A DNA stretch of 64,000 nt. Origin: Hydrangea macrophylla. Its lineage: Eukaryota; Streptophyta; Magnoliopsida; Cornales; Hydrangeaceae. The notes under the pieces were generated by a model that saw nothing but the letters and a program-made list of their open reading frames with translations, did not search any database and was not told where the DNA came from. The position numbers and the translations under genes are program-made. This document shows positions 46,201-58,200 of the stretch, one piece after another; position 1 is the stretch's first letter; each line of letters opens with the position of its first letter. The stretch spans positions 103,614,140 to 103,678,139 of the forward strand of contig CM066992.1 of assembly GCA_033977485.1 (NCBI GenBank), in the 5' to 3' direction.

Positions 46201-49200
46201 TAGACCCAGCATAGTCAGCATCAGTGAAGCAGGACACCCCAGACTGTGTACCTGCAGAATAAAATATTCCAAGACCCGGACAAGTCTTGAGATACCGGAG
46301 TATATGATGAACAGCATCAAGATGAGAAGATCGTGGAGCATGCATAAATTGACTCACAACACTGACTGCAAATGTAATGTCGGGTCGGGTGTTGGTCAAG
46401 TAAATAAGACGGCCAACAAGGCGCTGATATACCGAAGCATCAGGAAGAAGTTCCCCAGACTCATTAGTCAGCTTATGATTGGGATCCATAGGAGTAGAGG
46501 CAGGACGACATCCCATCATACATGTATCTTGCAGGAGATCCAGAGTATATTTTCGTTGAGACAGTGATATACCTCGACGAGAGCGGGCAACTTCTATCCC
46601 GAGAAAGTACCGAAGAGGCCCCAAGTCCTTAACATCAAAAGATTGACCAAGGGCCTTCTTGACTTTGGTAATGCCTGGAGCATCATCCCCTGTAATAATG
46701 ATATCATCAACATATACCAGAATAATAACTGACCGGCCATCAGGTCGATGATGGGTGAAACAAGTGTGATCAGAGTGGCATCGAGTGAAGCCCAAAGATA
46801 AAATGACCTCACTAAAACGGTTGAACCAAGCTCGGGGTGATTGCTTAAGTCCGTATAAAGATTTTCGAAGACGACATACCTTCCCTGAATACTCCCCCTC
46901 AGCCCGAAAACCCGGAGGAGGATCCATATAAATAGTCTCATCCAAATCCCCATTTAGAAAGGCATTTTTAACATCCAATTGGTGGAGGGGCCAGTTGTGA
47001 GATGCAGCCAAAGAGATTATAAGCCGAACAGATGTCAATTTGGCGACGGGAGCAAAGGTAGCGCTAAAATCCTTGCCCGGGATTTGAGTAAAGCCCTTGG
47101 CCACTAGACGTGCCTTATATCGCTCGATAGTACCATCAGCCTGATACTTGATAGTGAAGACCCACTTACACCCAACAGTTTTCTCACCAGGGGGGAGAGA
47201 CACAAGTTCCCAAGTCTGATTACGTTGAAGGGCATCCATTTCCAAGGTCATGGCAGCCACCCACTGTGGATCCTGGAGAGCTTCAGAGACAGACCGAGGG
47301 ATGGATGTTGAGTCAACCTGACTAAGAAAAGAGCAATAGGAATCTGAAAGTCCCTGATAAGAAACATACTGATCAATGGGATGATTAGTACTAACAGAAA
47401 AACCATAACGATTAGGAGGACGGCGAAGCCGTGTGGAATGTCTAGTAGGTAAAGGAGTAGAAGCATTACCAGATTCCGGGGAAGACCTTGGAAGTGGAGT
47501 CTGAGCAGGAGGCCGGCGAGAATACACCTGAGTAGGAGCAGTGGTAATGACCGGAGGAAGGGAGGAGGAAGTCTCTGAAGATGGTTCAAACAGAGGAACA
47601 GGACGGGGAAGCAACTCACTATCTTCAGATAAATTAGGGTGAGAAGGAGCAGGAACAGACTGAGGACCTGCAAAAAATGGAGTATCCTCCAAAAAACTAA
47701 CATCCATAGAATGATACATATGACGAGTAATCGGATCATAACACCGGTAACCTTTTGACATAGGCGAATAACCTAAGAAGATGCAGCGGACAGCCTTGTT
47801 ATCTAATTTTGTTCGAGTTGGACTGCGATCTTGAACAAAGCATGTACAACCAAAGACCCGAGGTAGGATAGGAAAGAGGGTTTTGTCGGGCTGAAGAAGT
47901 TGCAGAGGTGCTTTTCCATGTAAAACACGACTTGGAGTCCGGTTAAGAAGAAAAGTGGCAGTAAGAACGGCCAGATGCCAGAAGTATTTGGGTACATTCA
48001 TTCCACACAGAAGACACCGAACAACAGACATGATGGAGCGGTTCTTTCGTTCCGCCACACCATTTTGTTCTGGAGTGTAGGGACAAGTGAGTTGCTGGAG
48101 AATACCCTGTTTATTAAGCTCAGCCCGAAACTCATTAGTAATGTATTCACGACCATTATCAGAACGTAGATTACGAACAACTGTACTAAATTGGGTCTTA
48201 ACCATTTGTAAGAAGTTAGAAAACAAGGAGAAAACTTCTGATTTCTTCTTAAGCAAATAAACCCATGTACACCTAGTGTAATCATCAATGAATGTGTAAT
48301 AATAACGGTAACCAGAAATAGCAGTAATTGGGGAAGGGCCCCACACATCAGTATGGATAATATCAAAAGCAGACGGTGCACGATTCATGTGAGGTATGTA
48401 ATGAGAACGAGTATGCTTAGATAATTCACACACCACACAATTGAATTTAAATTTCTGGCAGGCTTTATTTAATAATGGAAAAAGTTGACAAAGATAATGA
48501 AAGTTTGCATGGCCCAAGCGGGCGTGCCATAATTTTATTGACTCTAAAGAAAAACTAGAAGATTTAGAAGACTCAGGCAAAACAGACGCCTGGAGACTCG
48601 AAGACGACACACTTAAACTTCCGCCAGGTGGATCACCAAAATAGTAAAGGCCATCCCGCTCATATCCCCTGCCAAAAATCTTCTTCGAAATCCGGTCCTG
48701 CAAATGACAATAATTTGGTAAGAACACAATTTCACAATTAAGAGATTTTGCAAGACGACTAACTGAAAGAAGATTATAAGGAAAGCTAGGGACATGAAGA
48801 ACAGAAGATAAAGAGATACTAGGAGAGAGGCAAACATCGCCTTTACTTTGGACATAGATAGTGGACCCGTCGGCAATACGCACAGATTGGGAGATGGGAA
48901 CCAAAGAGGATGAAAACAAGGACAACTTACCAGTCATATGATCACTGGCACCAGAATCCAGAATCCACGAGGGGTTGCTAGACCCAACATGGAGTGCAGT
49001 AGAAGGAGTACCTGAAGCCAAAGTAGCAGTGGGAGTGGTGCCAGAATGAGAACCTTGCTGAAGTAAAGCCCCTATTTGAGATTGAAGGTGGCCCATCTGA
49101 GTCTGGAGTTGAAGGAGATCCGGAGTAGGAGTAGTCTCAACTATAGCAGCAGTACAGGATGGACCCTTTCCTTTGTTGCGGGCACCTTTCTCACGAAGTT

Positions 49201-52200
49201 CAGGATGGAGTTTGAAGCAGCGATCCTTAATGTGACCAAGATTACCACAGTGAGTGCAGAAAGGGCGATTACCAGATCCAGGAGGACGAGTGAATGGGCC
49301 CGTTGGGGCAGCAAGAGCCATCTGATCAGGCACCTGAGTTGGTTCAGGTACAGCCGGAGGTTGAAGCAAGTGACGACGTCTCTCATCTCCATCAATAGTA
49401 GCAAAAGCCTCAAATAAAGAAGGCATAGGGGATGTGTTTAAAATCTGAGTCCGAAGAGATTCGAACTCAGGTTTTAGACCCATCAAGAACTGGTAGGTGT
49501 GATGGCGATTGAGACGTCGGAGAGCAATAGTAGCTGCTTCAGGCGGAAATTCACTAAGAGGCTCATATTGAGCCAGTTCTTCCCAACGGGACTGAAGGTA
49601 ACCAAAATAATCAGCAACTGAAAGACCTAATGTAGCCTGAGAAGCCTGTGCAACATCCCGATAAAGTTCGAATATACGGGAATCATTGCACTCATGAGCA
49701 TACATTTGAGTCAGAGAGGTCCATAGGCTGGAAACACTATCATGAAACATGAACATATGATAAATTCGATCTTCCATAGAGTTAAATAACCACCCCAAAA
49801 TGGTGCAGTTATCAATATCCCACTGAGCAAATGTAGGATCAGAGAGCGCTGGTTTGGGTACAGTGCCTAGAATCCATCCAGACTTACCTTTGCCTCCAAG
49901 ATAGAGACGGAAAGAACGGGACCATGCGGCAAAGTTCCTTCCACTCAACAACACACTAGTAACCCGTTGAGCAGGGGTGTGTTGAGAAAGAGACAGATCT
50001 GGACGAGCAGGAGTAATAGGATCAGTATCTTTTCCGTCGAGAGCCATACCGGAGTGTCTGAACCCAAGAGAAAACCAACAAGAGTTTGGAAAATCGAGAA
50101 GATGAAGGGCTGCCCAGAACTGGTGAAGCACAGATGGGGCAACCGGAGACCAAATAAAGGTCTGAAAGAGAGATGAGAAGGAGCACTAAGGCTCTAATGC
50201 ATCACAGGGATGCAGGAGGGGCCCACAGAGGGGCGGAGGACAGCGCAGAGGCTGTCGGAGAGGCACAAGGGCCTCGGTGGAGACCTGGGAAGTGCGCCGG
50301 AGCCCTGGGGGGCTTGTGGGACCCTCGGCTGGTGGTGGGGGGCTGCGCCGAGGTGGGCTAAGGGTGGGTGGTGGGGGGCTGCGCCGAGGTGGGCTAAGGG
50401 TGGGAGGTGGTGCGGCGAGCTTAGGAGAGGCTGTGGGTGGCGGCGGCTGGTGGTGGGGAGCTAGGGTTTGGTGTTTTTGTTGTGGCTCTGATACCAAGTA
50501 GAAAGATAGAAGAATTGATTATTTATTCATTCACAAAGAGTATGTATATATACAAGCTAGGAAAGACAGGAAAAGGAAACAAAGAGAATAAAAGGAAAGA
50601 AAAGAAAAGGGAAATAGACAATTATAATAAATTACAATCAATCTATTCCTAATCAGTCCGTGAATACGTTTGACTATAATAAATATATATTCCAACAATC
50701 TCAAATGGATTAGACATAGTAACATTAGGCATCGGCACAAGACCATCACTAGGAGTAGTAGAAATCTCAACCCTATCAGGCAACTCTTCTATATGCCTCG
50801 TCTCCCCCTGAAGAGGTGTCTGAGGATTGAAATAAGATCGTTCCTCGAAAAAAGTGACATCCATGGAGACATACCACTTCCGGGTAGGAGGATGGTAACA
50901 CTTATAGCCTTTCTGTGTAGGTGAGTAACCAACAAAGACACATTTAATAGCACGAGGATCAAGTTTCCCTCGTGTTGGGGCATGGTTATGAACAAAACAC
51001 ACACAGCCAAAGACTTTAGGAGGAATAGAAAACAAGGCAGGAGGACTATAGAGTATTTCAATGGGAGACTTTTTGTTGAGTACTTGAGTAGGCAACCTAT
51101 TGATGAGATAAGCAGCCGTTAAGACTGCTTCTCCCCAGAAAGACTTTGGAGCCTGAGCAGAGAATAACATAGACCTAGCAGTGTTTAAGAGATGTCTATT
51201 TTTACGTTCAGCAACCCCATTCTGTTGTGGGGTGTTGGTACAAGATGATTGATGAATTATGCCATGATCCAAAAAATAATCTTCAAGACCAGCTTTAAAA
51301 TACTCCCCCCCATTGTCTGACCGAATAATTTTGACACGAGCATCAAATTGAGTACAGATCATTTTATGAAAAATTTTAAAGATTGAGTGAACTTCACTCT
51401 TCTCTTTCATCATGTATACCCAAGAAGCTCGAGAAAAATCATCAATGAATGTGACAAACCATCTATGACCTTTAAGTGAAACAACTCTAGAAGCACCCCA
51501 AACATCAGAATGAATAAGAGAAAAAGGAGTAGTACTTTTATTATTACTGGGATAGAAAGAAGCACGGTGGTGCTTGCCAAGTTCACAATCCTCACACCGA
51601 AAGGTGGATACATTTTTATTTGACAATAAACGGGGAAATAAAAACTGAAGTAAACTAAAGGCAGGATGTCCAAGACGTCTGTGCCAAAGCATGATATCAC
51701 CAGATGTAGAGTCAGCAAAAGTAGTATGATGTGCCAGATGTGATTGGTCCTGTGGTTCCAGAAGATAAAGACCATTCTCCTCTCTACCACTGCCAATCTT
51801 CCTCCTCGTGATAAGATCCTGAAAAACACAATGAGAAGGGAAAAATGTGACGCTACAATTATGATCATGAGTAATACGACTGATAGATAAGAGATTATTG
51901 GCAAAGCTAGGAACATGAAAAACAGAAGATAAAGACAATGAGGGAGAGACACGGACTAAACCTTTGCCTGAAACCGAAGAAATGGTTCCATCAGCAATCT
52001 TGACTTTATCTTGTCCTGAATATGGTTTATAGTCGGAAAAAACATAAGAGGAACCAGTCATATGATCAGATGCCCCGGAGTCAATGATCCAAGGGTGACT
52101 AGATTGAGAATGGAATGGACTCACAGAAGAGGCTAAGTTACCTGAATGAGCAAAAGATGATGAGGCAGTAGTAGGTGTATCCAGTTTAGACATCAAGCGA

Positions 52201-55200
52201 CGGAGAGTCTCCAAATCTGAGGTAGATAATGCAGTGGATGAAGGTATATCAGCAACAGCGGAGGAATCAACAACCTCGGTATGATGGGCACGAGAACCAC
52301 GGCCCCCAACGTTACCTCCACGTCCACCACGACCCCTAGACTGTCCCGAACGACCCCCTCGACTTCCTTGTGGATAACCATGAAGTTTGTAGCATGTCTC
52401 CCTCGTGTGATATTTGGTGTTACAGTAGTCACAAAACTGCTTTGATTTGTCAGAAGAACTGGACTCACTCGTAGCGTCACGACCATGGTTCCCATCTCGA
52501 TGAGGAGCAGAAACTAAAGCGGATCTCTCTGTAGATGTAGGTGGAAGCATGGTAGAACAACGACTTTCCTCGTTCTGTATGTAAGCAAAGGCCTCCTGAA
52601 GGGAAGGCAACGGATCCATACCCAAAACACGACTACGAACTGGATCATACTCTGATTTAAGGCCTTCAAGAAATTTAAAAACCCTTTCTTCAGCAACCAG
52701 TTTGTTATAAGCAGTGGAATCAGTGGGACAAACTGGCTTGTAGTCTAAGAGATGATCAAGACGCTTCCAATTAGTAGATAGGGATGTAAAATATTGGAGA
52801 ACACTCATTTCCCCTTGTTCAGATCGGCCAATTAATCGCCTTAACTCAAATATTTGGGCAGAATTGCCCTTTCTGGAATAAGTACTAGCCATGGTCTCCC
52901 AAATGTCCTGGGCAGTCGCCATGTCTAAGAACCCCTCACCAATCTCTGGTATCATAGAATGAACAAGCCAAGTCATGACAATGGAGTTTTCCATCTTCCA
53001 TTTATCATAAGTGGCATCCTCGGTGCTAGGTGCTTTGATCTTACCGTTGATGTACCCCATCTTTCCTCGGCCCTTAAGAAACAATGTCACAAACTGGGAC
53101 CAAGCTAGAAAGTTTTGGCCATTGAAGAGAGAAGTAGTAATCTTTAAGTTTGGGTTATCAGGATGAGCAACAACAATGTTCTCAGTCCTAAGGTGCTGCG
53201 AATTCACGGTCGATTTTTCAGAATCATCCGACATCTTGAATACTCGCACAACGAATACCCGCAACAATCACAGAAGACGGAATAGGAACTGGTACCAACG
53301 GAGAGATAGCACACAAAAAAAAATCACAGCACCATAAAGGATGCCCAAAAACTACTTGTAATCATTGGTTCATAGAAGGACCAAAAAATACGCAGATGAT
53401 TATACTCCAATCAAAACAAGAACCTACGTATGCAGCGAGAAGGAAGAACAGAAGATGTAGCAGAGAATGGTGGCTGTTGGAGGTCTACAAAGCCATATAG
53501 AGGCTGCGGTTTGGTCAGTGGGGGGCTTGCGGGCTGCGGCTAGGTTAGTGGAGGGCTGGGGGGCTGCGACTAGGCCAGTGAGGGCTGAATGGGCTGCGGC
53601 TAGGCCAGTGAGGACTGGGTGGGCTGCGGCTAGGTCAGTGAGGGCTGGGGGGGGCTGCGACTAGGCCAGAGTGGTTTGGGTAGGGTTCGGCTGGTGGTGT
53701 ATTGGCTGGTGGTGGCTGTCGGTTGGTGGTGGGATGGCGTTTAGGTTGTGTATAGTGGTGGATCTAAAAATCCCCCTTGGGGAGGTTTGATACCATGTAG
53801 AAAACGTATGATTCAAAGGCTTAATTTTATTAGATGATTACCAACCTATATATACACAAGACTGAGATATATAAAAGGAAAACAATAATCTCCTAATAAA
53901 TAAGAAATTATATATGGTCAACAAGACCCAAAAATAAACCACCTAATAATGGAAGGAAATAACTACTAATTAAAACACATTTCAACAAAAATGTCCCTAA
54001 GACGTTTATATATATGTTGTTCAGAATCTGCTAGAGAAGACGATTCTCGAACGATTGAACAGAGTTCAATCGATCGAAGGTTCAATCGATCGAAGTGACT
54101 TCGATCGCTTGAACATTATTTTTCCCTCCATCGATCGAAATGACTTCAACCGATCGAGACATGCAGAACATGGTTTAGTTCTTTAGTTTATTTTATGAGG
54201 TTCGAATACTTGATTCACGATTCGAACGTCTATTATATGATTTTGGGTTAGTCAGGGAGAATGTGACAACAAAGATAATTATGATTAAGAATAATGGATT
54301 ACCATAATGACGTTAGATAATATGCAGTTTATGTATAAGTTCGATATCCGTTCATTTCAATCCGAGTAGTCAGGCCACATGGGAATTGTCATGTGTCGAT
54401 AGTAATACTGAGTTTCAGTAGGTTTGATAAGTTCTGGAAATGGTACGTGGGAAGATGCCTGGTCATAACATGCGTTCACACGCGGTGGATGGTTTATATC
54501 CTTAACGAGCAGTGAGCAGGACCATGTAGTCCTAAGGTAACCAGATGATTCATGTTATATCCTTAACGAGCGGCGGATGGAGGATCACTGGTATACAGCG
54601 AGAAGTCGTGGCAATAGAATTGATATGCTGTTGTTCAAAGCGTTATATCCCTGACATGCGATGGATGGTTTATCTTAACAAGCGGGGGATGGACTAACGT
54701 TGTGTCCATGAATGCGGTGGATGGTTTATATCCTTAACGAGCATTGGACAGAATGATGGTATGTCTATATATGTGAAACATTGAGTCTGTTCTTTCAAGA
54801 AAGAGCACGATGATTATCGGTCTCAGGATAACAAGACGATAAGGGTTACGACGTTGGAATACAGAGGAGATATTATTTAGTAGAACTATATCTTAGACAC
54901 TTCAATAACTCGTTATACATTATATCATTGATACCTTGTGAGTTTCTATTCACTCAGCTCTCAGTAAGCTGATGGCCGTTGTTGCCTGGACATTCCCCCG
55001 TCCAGATTACCCTGTCCCCTTTAATGTAAATACTGGAGCTTATGACAATGGTTACTACCCTGAAGGGGAATACGCAGAGGATGGCCCCATTGATGCCAGT
55101 TACGCTAGAGGAGGATGTTACGCTAATGATTATCCTTACGGCAGTTGAAGACTGAAGATAGTTATCTAGTTTATGTTTAAGCTTTATATTACTGTTGAAC

Positions 55201-58200
55201 GTTGTTAGTTTAACGGGTACTTGTGCATATGTTGTCTCCAGACCTGTTGTGATCCTGTGGACCACACTCTGATGATTTGTAATAGTTAGAACTGTCTTAT
55301 ATTTCAGTTGATATTATTATTCCTGTTGTTTTAGTTGGATTAGTACTGCGTGGTGTGGATCATTAGTGACTTTACATGTCATTCCCTATGGACCCAAAAA
55401 GGAAATTTATTTTTCTCTATTTTTGCTGCTCCGGGGCGTGTCAAATTAACATGAGAATTAAGTACCCGGTTTATGTATACCCATTGGGCTAGAGTTTTAA
55501 ATATTTGAGAATGTGTTTCAAGCCAATATGAAGTCTTTTTGTGAGGCCCAAAGCCAAAAAACAGGATTTAATATTTATTTTAGTGTTTTTAGTTTTTAAA
55601 CCTAATCTAACCCTAGCCACCTCTCTATCTCCCTACTCACATTCCACACAGATAATCTACATCCAAGAAGAAGAAGAAGGTGGTGAAGGAGAAGAAGAAG
55701 GAGAATGGAGATTGGAGATTTCAAACACATTCAATATTATGTTTAAATTATTCTCTCTCTTGTTTTGGTGAGTAAATCATACCCATTGTTTTCTATAGTG
55801 TTTCATTATTTTATATATTGTTTTACTTCTATTTTATGAGTTTTGAAGTTCTTAGTTGATTAATTGAATTAGATTTAGAAAAGTCATGAACATAGTTTGG
55901 TTTGGTCTAAAATAATAAAAATTCGATTATTTCTTTACTCCTATCTTGTCAAGATCTGAAAATTTTAAAGATAGACTCCGAAAGTACCCATACAATTACC
56001 CTTAAAACAATTTTTAATTTGCTTGCACAAAGGGTAAATTGGTAATTTCATATTCTGTTATTTGAATATGGTAAAACCGATTCTTGATTTGGATTCTATG
56101 CAAAATTTCACACAAGAAAGGCTCTTGAATCACTTAAAAAGGTTCAAGAATGAGGGAGTTATGACCTTTCGAAGTTGGACATAGTAGGCTGTCCAAACAG
56201 GTAGATTTTTATTTCCGAAAATTTCATTTACATCCCCAAAACTTTAAACAGACGTACAGAGGTCTACCGACATCGGATTTGGTCACGTTTTTTAGCATGG
56301 CACTTGTAATTTTATATATTACAGTCTGAAATACTTATTTTACATTTTTTTTGATTTTTTTATAAAATCCCTTTATTCTAGTATAATTACATAGTTGCCC
56401 CAAAACTTTTAAAAATGATATTTTGGTCATTCTGCAATTTTGTAAAATCCTAATAAAATAATTTCCTATGTTTTTTTTGGTAATCTTTCATTAATTATTG
56501 ATAATTGTAGCTATTTATTTTAATTAGTATGATATAATTTCCAATTCTAAAATAGTAGGATATTGTATTTCGGTTCCATAAAATTACAAAGTTGTGTTAA
56601 ATTATTTAGGAGATATTTCAATATTTATGAACACAATTTTACAATTTGGTAGTTGATTTACCAATCACTATGGATTATTAGTCAAATCACTATTTGGTAG
56701 TTGATTAATTGGAAACTTTATTATTTAATTATGTATGCTATTTCTAAAACTTGGGGAAAATACAGAAGTGTTCCGATGGTATTTTGTATCTATTAAAAAT
56801 AGTTTCAGAGGCAAATTCTTATGTTTTGATATAATTGTGGAATTACGATTCTATGATGATTATTTTAAAAATAGTATTTTTAACTTCAAAAATGTGTAGT
56901 AAATACTCCGAAAAGTACGTCGTAAGTGTTTTAAGTTTTAGAATAATGTTTAGAGAAAAGTTTCCCCAAGTTCGGAGATGTTTTGATACCGTCTAAAATA
57001 CAGCTTATTTCTAAGACTCCCGTTATTATAGAAAACCTCTGTTTTCACATAGAAAACGGTGAAAATCTCCAGATTGAATCTCGTCAATGATTTTAAACCT
57101 AGAATGATGTGAGGATCTTCATATTAATTTCTGGACACACTTTTGCTGATATTATGAAAATGCCCTTATAGGAGGAGCATAAATCATTGTTTTGTCCCTA
57201 CATTAGAACATGGATTTAATTGCTATTATGTTATGATATGAATTGTAGAGATCGTTATATAACTTATATTTCGAGAAAAACTATTACATTGTGAAGCTAT
57301 CCACGTAAGTAAAGCTTTTTCCTTGATTAACGTGAATCGTGGTGTTGCTCTCATAGGTTGAGAATGATGAATCTTCCATATTCTATATTATTATGAGAAA
57401 AAGGTTCACCCTTGTAAATGTTAACTGTGGTGTTGATCCCATATGTTGAGAATTATGAATCCTTTGGTATTTTATATGGAAATGTGAGTGAAGCTTTACC
57501 TTGTTGATATAATTGTGGTATTGCTCTCAGGAATATGAATCAATTGGGATTTGAGACAGAAATTTATAATTACTGTGTTACTCTCCTATGGTGGAGAATT
57601 GTGAATTTGATATTGTAAGTGGAATTTACTTAATTGAATTAAAGAGATGGATACGCAATTAGAAATACTTGTACAATATTGTGTTACTCTGTTATGGTAG
57701 AGACTCGTGAATATATTAATATAAGATATGTGGAATTTTCATTATTTGATTTACCCAAAAATGAGTTTGGAATTTGTTATGATGATTTAATATGAATTAT
57801 TCATATTTGTGATATTGTTTACGATGCTAATAAACCTAACCAAAGCCACCGCCACAATCCTTTTGTTTTTATTTGAATCCACTGCTTACAGAAACTAACC
57901 CTTATGTCTTGTGGCAAGTGGTACCCAGGTCCAATCAGAGGTGCATGCCTTGAGGAATTGTTTAGGTTGATGCCCTTTTTGTTTTGTTCACCGAATAGTA
58001 GTGTTTTATCCCGTCTCAATATGTGACGTTGAATCTTATGCGCATTTTAGCCGAATAGTGGCTTATTATTAATTTCTCATACGTCGTAGCTATTCGAGAT
58101 TGGGGCACGCCGCACACTCAATACTCGATACGCCCGATTGGAGTAAGTGTCAAACCCGAAGAAGTGGCTAGGGTATGAGGGGGACCTATGTGTATGTAGG

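Larger units (their letters stand above)
45544..50697 (-). mobile_element. Intact-looking Ty1/copia element, level 5 of the nest
   Basis: 5154-bp minus-strand element inside the coding region of the outer copia. LTRs of 201 bp (45544-45744 and 50497-50697) differ at one visible position. TSD ATCTC at 45539-45543 and 50698-50702. PBS TGGTATCAGAGC (minus, 50485-50496) directly abuts the LTR, which fixes the LTR end as TG...CT rather than TG...CA. One uninterrupted polyprotein frame, a PPT complement (CTCCCCCTC) and near-identical LTRs make it a candidate active element and the youngest layer here. Confidence 0.93.
43422..53987 (-). mobile_element. Ty1/copia element, level 4 of the nest, split by a second copia
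   Basis: Minus-strand element with 192-bp LTRs (43422-43613 and 53796-53987; TGTTGAAA...TTCTACA on the minus strand) and perfect TSD AAAAT (43417-43421 and 53988-53992). PBS at 53784-53795 and purine-rich tract complement CTCCCCCTC beside the left LTR. The LTRs differ at only one position that I can see, so insertion was recent. Its polyprotein is interrupted by the inner copia at ATCTC. Without the insert it would be about 5.4 kb. Confidence 0.92.
42733..55443 (+). mobile_element. Solo gypsy-type LTR, level 3 of the nest (about 2.1 kb)
   Basis: Starts TGTAATACCCTG (42733) and ends GGGGCGTGTCA (55443), flanked by AATAA (42728-42732) and AATTA (55444-55448), one mismatch. Its own sequence is 42733-43421 plus 53993-55443, about 2140 bp. 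The start is very similar to that of the enclosing LTR, suggesting related families. It carries clustered TCGATCGA-type palindromes (42825-43010 and 54045-54160) and a short tandem repeat (54480-54755). Confidence 0.65.

Noticed and set aside
47248..47739. Leu-rich frame inside the inner copia polyprotein
   Set aside because: It is an alternative frame of the intact 1459-codon polyprotein.
50132..50484. Small Gly/Trp-rich proteins in the GC-rich leader
   Set aside because: They are frames through short G-rich repeats in the untranslated leader of the inner copia element.
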